From Chitinophaga jiangningensis (GTDB lineage Bacteria > Bacteroidota > Bacteroidia > Chitinophagales > Chitinophagaceae): a stretch of DNA of 64,000 nt. Made by a program: the position numbers and the translations under genes. The notes beneath the pieces were generated by a model, which was given only the letters and a program-made list of their open reading frames with translations, did no database searches and was not told the origin of the DNA. Of this stretch, positions 1 through 10,600 are shown one piece after another; the stretch's first letter is position 1, and each line of letters opens with the position of its first letter. Location of the stretch: assembly GCF_900142605.1 (NCBI RefSeq), contig NZ_FRBL01000009.1, positions 248,001-312,000 on the forward strand. The letters run 5' to 3'.

Positions 1-93
1 CCCTAAAAGAATTTTAAAAAAACAAAATAACATCAGGTTAGGACAATCAAGCATTATCCTGCAAGGCATAATAATGATTACTTTACAGCCGAG

Positions 94-669
94 ATGACCA
101 AAATCGCTATTAGTGAATTAATTGAGAAGATTGTTATGTTTGATGATCAGCAGGCATTTAAGCTGATCTATCAGCATTACTTTATCCGTTTGTTCCGACT
201 AAGTTTTTCTATTGTTAAAACAAAAGAGCTGGCAGAAGAAATTACCAATGATGCCCTGGTAATGCTGTGGCACAAGCGTACACGACTGCCCGCCATTCAC
301 AACCTGGACATATATCTTTACACAGCAGTAAAAAATGATTCTGTTACCAAACTGAATAAGGAGCAGGCAAAATACACCACCGACATCAGCACCGTGATGG
401 GTGAAATGGTACAGATCACCGCTGATCCGGAGAAACTTATGATTTCCGCAGAAATGGCCAAACAACTCACTGCTGCCATTGCCAGTCTCCCACCCCGCTG
501 CCGGCTGATCTTTAAACTGATCAAGGAAGATGGCATGAAATATAAGGAAGTTGCGGCATTGCTGGATTTATCCGTTAAAACGGTGGAAGCACAACTGACC
601 ATTGCCGTGAAGAAAATTATGACTGTCACACAGCTGCGCGTCAACTCCCGGAAAACATCCCAACTTTAA
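94..669 (+). CDS. ECF-type RNA polymerase sigma-70 factor (Bacteroidetes family)
   Basis: Directs RNA polymerase to a specific set of promoters. The 191-residue length and layout fit the Bacteroidetes ECF subgroup: a region 2 helix bundle at about residues 20-90 (FKLIYQHYFIRLF, then ITNDALVMLWHKR) and a region 4 helix-turn-helix at about 128-180 (LPPRCRLIFKLI, then YKEVAALLDLSVKTVEAQL). In this family the sigma gene is often followed by a FecR-type anti-sigma gene and a SusCD pair; neither is present here, so what controls it cannot be read from this window. Its stop codon overlaps the stop of the convergent PorP/SprF gene inside the palindrome TTTAAA. The start at 94 gives the full family N-terminus, and only 93 bases of upstream sequence are visible. 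Family is certain; the regulon is unknown. Confidence 0.93.
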   Translation: MTKIAISELIEKIVMFDDQQAFKLIYQHYFIRLFRLSFSIVKTKELAEEITNDALVMLWHKRTRLPAIHNLDIYLYTAVKNDSVTKLNKEQAKYTTDISTVMGEMVQITADPEKLMISAEMAKQLTAAIASLPPRCRLIFKLIKEDGMKYKEVAALLDLSVKTVEAQLTIAVKKIMTVTQLRVNSRKTSQL

Positions 670-1646
670 AAATATCTTGGTGACGCCACTCTCGCCCGTG
701 GAGGGTTGAAGAAATAGCTGATTGAAATTTCATTCGTGGGATACCCTCCCATCCCCACTACATTCGTTGTATATTCATAAGCGTAGCCCAAACGTATTTT
801 ATCAGCAATAAACACCTGTGCCATGCCTATGATAGCACCGGATTTATTCAGGTCCTTCTGAATCCGCTCCTTTTGAAAAATGGCCGTGCGATAGCCGGCG
901 CCGATCCAGAACATACTCTTGAGTATTAAAAAGGCATTTACATCCAGGCTGGTGGGGCCTGCGAAATCCTCCTTCACCAGCATAGCAGGCTTTAATTGCA
1001 GATTTTCCGAAAAAGTGAGTAATGCACCTGCTGTAGCGTACAAGTGTACTTTACGCTCCGCAAATATATTCCCGGGGTCTTTTTTGGCATCATAGGCGGA
1101 GGTGAGCAGGTTATCAACGGACAATCCGGCAAAAAAGGTATTGGAGCTATAATATATCCCAAACCTTGCATCGGGAGTAAACTTATTCCGGAGTGAGTTA
1201 TGGAGTAATGGATCACTGTCAACCGGATCAGTAGGATCATATTCATCTACCCGTATCCTGCTTTGTATAAAACCAGCACTAACGCCAATGGATAAACGCT
1301 TTTCCAGTTCATATGCGCCTATGGGTATCCGGAAGGCGAAGCTGCCGTAGAGGTTGGTGGTACCCTGCAATCCAATTTCATCGTTGGACATATTGAGTCC
1401 AAGGCCGTATTTGCCTTCACGCGCCACACCGTCAACCGCCAGTGCCACCGACCGTGGTGCACCCGGGAAACCGGTCCACTGGTTGCGGTAAAATGCATTG
1501 ATGTTCCAGGTTTCCCTGTAGCCTGCATATGCCGGGTTGATATATAAGCCGCTGAAAACATACTGGCTAAGCTGAGCATCCTGTTGTGCGTTTGCGGATA
1601 GTCCGCAACCAATATAAAGTAACAACATCATCAGGCTCTTTTTCAT
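666..1646 (-). CDS. PorP/SprF family type IX secretion partner protein
   Basis: Outer-membrane beta-barrel of the PorP/SprF family, which in Bacteroidota works with the type IX secretion system to deliver or hold surface proteins that carry the type B (gliding-motility) C-terminal domain. The 326-residue product starts with a signal peptide (MKKSLMMLLLYIGCGLSANA) and then the family's hallmark N-terminus, QDAQLSQYVFSGLYINPAYAG, with later family motifs (RNQWTGFPGAPRS, YGLGLNMSNDEIG). The C-terminus (NEISISYFF) looks like a final barrel strand. It lies 31 bases downstream of the giant SprB-repeat gene on the same strand. That is the standard pairing of a type B CTD substrate with its dedicated PorP/SprF partner, so co-transcription is likely. 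The pairing is inferred from family knowledge and proximity. Confidence 0.93.
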   Translation of the reverse strand: MKKSLMMLLLYIGCGLSANAQQDAQLSQYVFSGLYINPAYAGYRETWNINAFYRNQWTGFPGAPRSVALAVDGVAREGKYGLGLNMSNDEIGLQGTTNLYGSFAFRIPIGAYELEKRLSIGVSAGFIQSRIRVDEYDPTDPVDSDPLLHNSLRNKFTPDARFGIYYSSNTFFAGLSVDNLLTSAYDAKKDPGNIFAERKVHLYATAGALLTFSENLQLKPAMLVKEDFAGPTSLDVNAFLILKSMFWIGAGYRTAIFQKERIQKDLNKSGAIIGMAQVFIADKIRLGYAYEYTTNVVGMGGYPTNEISISYFFNPPRARVASPRYF

Positions 1647-1677
1647 AGCTTACGATTTAACTATAATCAATAATGAC

Positions 1678-4600
1678 TTACTTTCTTAAGATCAGCACAT
1701 TCCCTTTATAGGTATGCCAAACATTATTACTGTCTTTCACTTTCAGAATATAGAAGTAGGTACCCTCATTCAGGCCGCTGCCGTCCCAGTCGTTGCGGTA
1801 GTTTTTCTGGTGGTATACGTTCGCATTCCAACGGTTAAAGAACAGGATTTCATTTTCTGAATAGAGCTCCAGTCCTTTGATCACGAACCTGTCGTTTTGC
1901 CCGCTGCCATTAGGCGTGATCACATTCGGAATATGGAATGGAATCACTTCCTTCACTACCGAGGCTTTATTATTGGATAGATCCTTATCTACCTGAGGAC
2001 TGGTTACGGAAACGGTATTGACGATATTGCCCATTGCATCCGCCTGTACTTTCAGGGTAAGCAGCTCACTGGCGTTGTTAGGCAGCGAATCCAGCGTCCA
2101 GGTGAGTACGCGGTTACTGTTGTTGTAACTGGCCACACCCTTGCTGGCAATACTGGTGATGTAAGTCAATCCCGCCGGCAGTGTATCCAGTATGATCACA
2201 GGATGTGCAGTTGCACCAGTATTATTAACAATAATCGTATAATCATACCTGTCGGGCACCGTCACTGGTTTATTTTCTGTTTGTTTGGCAATGCCCAGGT
2301 CTACTTCCTGAACCGGTGCAGTTCTTAACACGGGTATATCAATAAATGGCCTGATAATACAATCTGCTGTACCACCGGCATTGGCCCTTACTTCTGCCGT
2401 GTTATCAATTTTGGTTACGCCCTGTAGATCTGCATTGGCCTTTACAGTGAACACATAGTCACGCTGCTGCCCTGCGGCCAGGTTGGTATCATTAATGGTG
2501 AGTACATTATTTATTACCGTACCGGCGTTCGCGCTTACAAAGGTGGTATGTGCAGGTATTGCATCAGTAACAGCAATAGTACTGAGTGCAACCGTTCCGG
2601 TATTACGTACACGGATGGTGTAGGTAAGCGGTTCATTTTCTTCTGCCATATTATTACCACTGGCATCGGTTACCAGTTTAGATGCTTCCAGGCTGGCAGC
2701 CATTACGATGGTATTTACTTCCACCGCACAGCCATTGGCATCTGTTACCTTACAGGAATAATTACCCGCACTCAGATTAGTAATAGCGGCAGTGGTGGCG
2801 CCATTGCTCCACAGGTATGTGTATGGTAGTACCCCGCCGGTTACGGCAACGGTAGCAGTACCGTTATTGCCTGTGCCGCAATCAGCATTGGTACGAGTAA
2901 CGGTGGCGGCCAGTACTGCTGGTTCCGTAACAATTACGGTACCTGAGGTATCGCAGCCATTAGCATCTGTAATGGTATAATTGTAGCTGCCGGCCGTTAA
3001 ATTATTTACGGTAGATGTTGAAGCTCCGTTGCTCCAACTATAGGTGTATGGCGTAGTGCCGCCTGTTACCGTTAATGTAACGGTACCCGTATTACCGCCA
3101 TTACACAGTACGTTGGTTTGTGTAACAGCTGTAGCAATTACTGCTTTTTGTGAGATGGTAATGGTAGTGGTAGTATCACAACCGTTCGCATCTGTAATGG
3201 TACAGGTATAAGTACCGGCTGTGAGTCCGTTGACGGTAGCGGTGCTGGCCCCGTTACTCCACAGGTAGGTGTACGGACTGTGTCCGCCTGCAGGCGTTAC
3301 GGTTGCCGATCCGGTATTGCCTCCGTTACAATTAATGTCTGTTTGACTAGTAGTGAAGCGCAGTAATTCCGGTTGGGTAATAGTAGCACTAACGGTAGTA
3401 TCACAGCCATTTGCATCTGTGATGGTGGCGGTGTAGGTACCTGCTGCCACGTTACTGATGGTAGCAGTGGTAGCGCCATTGCTCCACAGATAAGTATATG
3501 GTGTGGTACCTCCACTAACAGCCAGGGATATACGACCAGTACTAGCGCCGTTGCACAACACACTATCTACAGTGATCACCGTGGTGACAGCATCTTTCTC
3601 CGTGATGGTAAACGATGCGGTCGTATCACAACCCAGGCGATCGGTAATGGTGCAAGTGTAAGTGCCGGCTGTAAGGTTATTGATAGTGGCTGTGGTAGCA
3701 CCATTTGACCACAGGTAGCTGTATGGCCTGCTGCCACCTTCAGGATTCACGGTAGCACTACCCGTATTACTACCGTTACAATTGACATTTACCTGGCTGG
3801 TAGTAAATCCTAATACCGGCGGTTCGGTAATGGAAGCGCTAACGGTACCGGTACATCCGTTTGCATCAGTGATGGTGCAGGTGTAGGTACCGATGGTTAA
3901 TCCGCTGATAGCAGCAGTAGTGGCGCCATTACTCCACAGGTAGGTATACGGTGCGGTGCCACCGGTGGCAGTAAGTGTAATACTGCCTGTATTACCTCCA
4001 TTACAAAGTACATTATCCTGTGTAACCGTGCCCGTTACTGCCGCCTTTTCCGTGATGGTGAAGGTAGCGGTGGTGTCACAACCATTTCTGTCAGTGATAG
4101 TGCAGGTATAGGTACCTGCTTTCAGGTTGGTGATACTGGCCGTAGTAGCACCGGTGGACCAGCTGTATTGATAAGGCCTTAGTCCACCATCCGCAGCCAC
4201 GCTTGCGGAACCGGTGCTGTCTCCATTACAATTTACATCCACCTGTGTGGCAGTAAAGGTAAGCAGGTCCGGCTCGGTGATGGTAACAGTTAAACTGGTA
4301 TCACAACCATTCACATCCGTAATGGTAGTGGTGTAGACGCCGGCAGTGAGGTTATTGACGGTGGCGGTAGTGGCGCCGTTGCTCCATGCATAAGTGTACG
4401 GTGCCGTGCCTCCGCTAACAGCCAGGGATATACTACCGGAGTTATCACCATGGCAGGATACATCCACCTTACTTACTACTGCGGTGAGTGCATCTTTTTC
4501 AGTGATGGTAAACGTAGCCGTGGTATCGCAGCCATTGGCATCCGTGATGGTACAGGTATACGTACCTGCGGTAAGATTATTGATAATCCTGGTGGTGGCG

Positions 4601-7600
4601 CCGTTGGACCAAAGGAAAGTGTAAGGGCGGGTGCCGCCATCCGGATTGATGGTAGCCACACCGGTGGCAGCGCCGTTACAATTTACATCCACCTGGGAAG
4701 TAGTATAAGTCAACAGGTCAGGTTCTGTAATGGTATCCGTAACAGTACCGGTACAGCCATTTGCATCCGTGATGGTGCAGGTATATACACCTGCCTGCAG
4801 CCGGATAATAATTGGTGTGGTAGCTCCATTATTCCATAAGTAGGTATATGGTGCCGTACCACCGGTAGCTGTAAGGTTCAACCTGCCGTTATCACCACCT
4901 TTACACAATACATTCTCTTTGCTAACCGTAGCCGTTACAGCATCCTTTTCTGTAATGGTAAAGGTGGCTGTTGTGTCACAACCATTAGCATCGGTAATGG
5001 TGCAGGTGTAGGTGCCTGCGGTCAGATTATTAATAGTGGCGGTAGTGGCGCCATTTGTCCACGCGTAGGTATATGGTGTGGTACCTCCGGAAACATTTAC
5101 TGTTGCCGATCCGGTATTGCCTCCGTTGCAATTAACATCTACCTGTGAAGTAGTGAAAGTGATTACCGGTGGCTCCGTGATAATTACGCTGACAGTAGTA
5201 TCACAACCATTGGCATCCGTAATGGTGCCCGTATAGGTACCTGCTGTTAATCCAAGCACAATCGCCGTGGAAGCACCATTGTTCCATGAGTAGGTATAAG
5301 GTGCTGTTCCACCGGTTACCGTTACCGCAATACGGCCGGTATTACCGCCATTGCACAACACATTACTTTGTGTGACCACCGGTGCTAATGCATCTTTTTC
5401 AGTGATGGTGAAAGAGGCGGTAGTATCGCAGCCATTGGCATCCGTAATGGTGCAGGTGTAGGTACCCGCCACCAGGTTAGCCGCGGTGGCCGTAGTGGCG
5501 CCGTTGGACCAGTAATAATGATACGGGCTGGTAGCACCGGTTACATTTACCGTAGCACTACCAGTACTTTCACCATTACAATTCACATCCACCTGTGATG
5601 GGGTAACCGCAAACGGCGCCGGCTCAGTGATGGAAGAGGTAACGGTGGTATCACAGCCATTGACATCTGTAATGGTAACGGAATAAGTACCTACCGCCAG
5701 GTTATTAGCAGTAGCTGTAGTAGCGCCGTTGCTCCACAAATAAGTATATGGCGCGGTGCTGCCACTAACGGCAACGGCTATACTTCCTGTATTGCCACCA
5801 TTACATAATACATTGGTAGGTGTCACCTTCACGGTGAAGGCTGTTTTTTGTGTAATTGTAACCGATGTGGTGATGGTACAACCCTGTGCATCCGTGATAG
5901 TGCAGTTATAAGTACCTGCTGCCAGGTTACTGATATTTGCCGTGGTAGCACCGTTGGACCATGCATAAATATAAGGGCTGGTGCCGCCGGTAACGGCGAG
6001 AGTTGCCGTGCCTGTGCTTTCTCCGTTACAATTTACATTCACCTGTGAGCTGGTTACCTGCAGCTGATTAGGTTCCGTGATCGTTACAGAAGCTGTAACC
6101 GTACAATTATTCGCATCTGTTATATCACAGGTATACACACCCGCGGTTAGATTATTTGCCGTAGCGCCGTTGCCGCCGAAAGGCGACCAGCTATAGGTAT
6201 ATGGCCCTACCCCACCGGAAGCCACCACGGAGGCCGTACCGGTACTGTTACCATTACAATCCACATTCGTTTGAGAAGTAGTATACGTAATAGCCGCAGG
6301 CTCTGTAATAGTGACATCCAGAGTAGTATCGCAGCCATGAGCATCGGTAATAGTGCAGGTGTAAGTACCCGCCAGCAGGTTCGTGGCGGTGCTGCCAGTG
6401 CCACCTGAAGGCGACCAGCTATAAGTATACGGTACGGTACCACCGGTAACAGCCACTGTGGCCGAACCTGTAGCGGCCCCATTACAAAGTACATTCACTT
6501 GTGTAGTGGTAAACGCAATTAAATCCGGCTGGGTGATGGTGAGTCGTACAGTGGTATCGCAACCATTCGCATCCGTAATCTTACAGGTATAGATGCCTGG
6601 TATAAGGTTAGTAACAGCAGCAGTCGTAGCTGCATTAGACCAGAGGTACGTATAACCACTGGTGCCGCCGGACACAGTTACCCCCGCCGTACCATCCCCT
6701 GCCCCGTTGCAGGTCACATTTGCTTTAGCCACTACCACTGCCAGTGCGGTAGGCTGGCCTACCGTAGTGCTGGTGGTGGTGGTACAACCGCTGGAATCAG
6801 TGATGGTGCAGGTATACGTGCCAGCCGTCAGGCCCGTGGCGGTAGCAGTGGTTTGACCACCAGGCGCCCACAGGTAGGAATAAGGCACCCTGCCACCCGC
6901 AGGAACCGCCGTGGCGGTACCATTGCTGCCACCGTTACAGGAAACATCTGTATGAGAAGAAGTAGCGGTCAGTGCCGGTGGCTGATTTACATTGAATGAT
7001 TGGTTAAGCGCACATCCATTGGCATCCACCACGCGGAACTGATGCGTGCCGGGTGTGAGCCCTGTTAATATCGAATCCGTTCCCGGACTTGACCAGGTAT
7101 ATGTATACGGAGCAGTACCGCCGGCCGGTACCAGTACCATTTTACCGTCCGCAGCGCCGTTACAGGATATTTCTGTTTGAATGGTAGTAACGGTAAGTGG
7201 GTCCGGCTCAGTGATGGTTACATTTATAATACCGGTACATCCGCGTGTATCCGTTACCGTACAGGTGTAATTGCCGGCAGCAAGGCCAGTGGCAATAGGG
7301 CCGGTGCCGCCTGCAGGCGCCCAGAGGTAGGTGTACGGACCCGTTCCGCCGGAAACCGCCAGGTTGGCGATACCATCGGACAATCCATTACAGGAAACAT
7401 TGGTTTGTGTATCCACCGCTGTGATCGCGTCTGGTTCGGTAATATCCACCGTTACGGTGCCGGTACAACCTTTTGAGTCGGTAATAGTGCAGGTGTAGGT
7501 ACCTGCTGCCAGTCCGGTGATACTTGCAGTGGTAGCGCCATTGGACCAGCTGTAGGTATACGGTGCTGTACCGCCGGTGCCGTTCAGCGTGATGCTGCCA

Positions 7601-10600
7601 TTTGTACCAGCGTTACAGGAAACATTCACTTTATTAATACCGGCAGAAACAACCGCCGGTTCACCAATGGTTACACTGGTAGTAGCCGTACAGCCATTGG
7701 CGTCCGTTACGGTTACAGTATAGTTAGCCGGCGCCAAATTGCTGACAGTGGCAGTAGTTGCACCGGTGGACCAGCTGTAGGTATACGGCGCCACGCCACC
7801 GTTGCCGGATGCGGTGGCCGTACCGTCCGTTTCTCCGTTACAGGTGGTATTAGTATGAGTAGTACCTGCGGTTAATACAGCAGGTTGCATGATATCAGCG
7901 GTACCAATCACCTGGCATCCGTTTGCATCTGTTACAAACGCGGTGTATGTACCCGGCGCCAGGTTATTAATAGAATCCAGGGTTTGACCACCCGGCACCC
8001 AACTGTAGGTATACGGTGTGGTGCCGCCGGTTACCAGTGCACGTGCCATACCATCTGCCGCGCCGTTGCAGCTAACATTGCGTGTTTCCCCGCCGGCTAC
8101 CAATGCGGTCGGTTGTGTAATTGTTACCAGCGCAGTATCGGTACAACCATAGATATCCGTTACTGTACAGATATAATCTCCCGGTGCCAGGCCGGTAGCC
8201 GTTTGACCACCGCCACCACCGCCGGACCAGCTGTAGGTATATGGTCCGAAACCACCGGTTACATTTACGGTAGCAATACCATCGTTATAGCCGTTACAGG
8301 TAACGTTGGTGCCGCTGCCCACAGCCACCACCTGGTTAGGTTCTTCAACAAAAACGCTGGAGGTGGCGGTACATCCTTTTGCGTCGGTGACGGTCACTGT
8401 ATAATTACCTGCAATCAGATTTGCAATGGTGTCGTTCGTACTACCATTATTCCAACTGTAGGTATATGGCTGGGTACCACCGCTGGCTGTAGCTATAGCG
8501 GCTCCCTGGTTACCGCCGAAGCACAACACATTGGAACCCAGTGTAGCCGTAGCCGTTAGTGCGGATGGCTGTACTACCGTTTCAGAAATTGTTTGAGTAG
8601 CGCCTGCATTATCAGTAATGACACAGGTATACGTGCCAGGCGCTAAACCGGTGATAGTGGCAGTAGTAGCACCACCGGGCGACCAGCTGTAAGTATACGG
8701 CGGTGTACCACCATACGCAGTTACGGACGCGGTGCCGTCGTCAGCGCCGTTACAGGAAATATCGGTATGGTTGGAATAGGCGCCCAGTCCTGTTCCGGTA
8801 GGATCAGTGATCGTTACGGTTTCAGTAGTTGTACAGCCATTGGCATCAGTAACGGTGCAGGTGTAAGTACCCGGCGCCAGGTTACTGGCTGTTGCTCCGG
8901 TTCCTCCGGAAGGCGACCAGCTATACGTGTACGGCGCAGTACCACCCGTTGGATGTGCCGTAGCCGCACCATCATTATTACCGGCGCCGGTGGTATTGTG
9001 GTAAGTAATGGTTTCATCCAGCACTGCCGGCTCCGTAACGGTGACGGAGGAAGTGGCGGTGCAACCGTTGGCATCAGTTACCGTGGTGGTATAGGTACCC
9101 GGTGCCAGACCAGTAGCCGTAGCAGCTGTACTGCCTCCCGGCGACCAGCTGTAGGTATACGGCGCGGTACCTCCTGATGGTGTTACTTTTGCAATACCAT
9201 CATTGGCGCCATTACAGGAAACATTGCTAACGAGTGTATCTCTGGCTACCAGCAATGGCGGTTCAATTACTTCTACTGTTTGACGTACCGCACAACCATT
9301 GGCATCCGTAACCGTACAGGTATAAGTGCCAGGGCCCAGGTTAGTAATGGTTTGCGTGGTTTGACCACCCGGCACCCAGCTGTAGGTGTATGGCGCGGTA
9401 CCACCGGTTACCGTCGCTGTGGCCGAACCATCAGCAGCGCCTTTGCAGCTTACATTCGTAGCGGTAAAGTTTGGACTGAGCGAGGTGGATTGATTGATGG
9501 TGACGGTAGTGGTAGTAGTACAACCATTTGCATCTGTAATATTACAAGTGTAGGTGCCCGCAGCAAGTCCTGTAGCTGTTGCACCAGCACCGCCGCTGGG
9601 CGTCCACTGGTAGCTGTATGGTGCCGTGCCGCCACTGGCGGTGGCAGTAGCTGTACCGGTGCTCTGACCATTACAGCCCACATCAGTATGGGTAGAGCTG
9701 CCCGTTAACGTAGCAGGTTCTGTAATGGTTGCCGGCGTGGTTACGTTGAAAGTACAACCATTGGCATCTGTGATTACTACAGTGTAATCTCCCGGACTAA
9801 GATTGCTGATCGTTTGGGTAGTACCACCGTTTGACCAGGCATAACTGTAGGGAGATGTACCGCCGCTCGGGTGGACGGTAGCGGAGCCATTGGCGGCCCC
9901 GTTACAGCTCACATCTACATCCGAAGTAGTGCCCGACAAGGCAGCCGGTTGTGATACTGTAATATTCGTAGTACAGGTACAGCCTTTCGCATCTGTAATC
10001 GTGCAGGTATATGAACCGGCAGTAAGATTTTCCACTGTTGAAGTGGTAGCACCGGTGGACCAACTGTAGGTATATGGGGCCGTGCCACCTGTTGCCGCTG
10101 CCGTTACGGTGCCATCATTACCTCCGTTGCAACTCACCCTGGTGGCGGAGGAGGTGCAGGTGAGCGGAGTGGGTTCCACCAGCGACACCGTACCGGTAAT
10201 GGTACAACCATTAGCATCCGTAGCAATACAGGTGTAGGTACCAGGCCCTACTCCACTCACGGTTGGCGTGGTTTCACCGCCAGGTACCCAGCTATAGGTA
10301 TATGGCGCCACGCCGCCGCCAACAATGGCGTTGATGGTACCATCGCTTGCGCCGTTACAGGTGATGTCGGTTTTAGTGGCCGTCGCCGTTAAGGCAGGAG
10401 GTTCTGTAAGTATAATCGTGGCCGTGGTATCGCAGCCATTGGCATCGGTGATCAGGCAGGTATAAGTACCCGCTGGTAAACCATTGGCGGTAGCGGCAGT
10501 ACCTCCTATTGGCGACCAGCTATAGGTATAGCCCGGTGTGCCACCGCTTACGGATACGGATGCTGAACCCGCTGTACCACCCTTACAGGCAATGTTGGTT

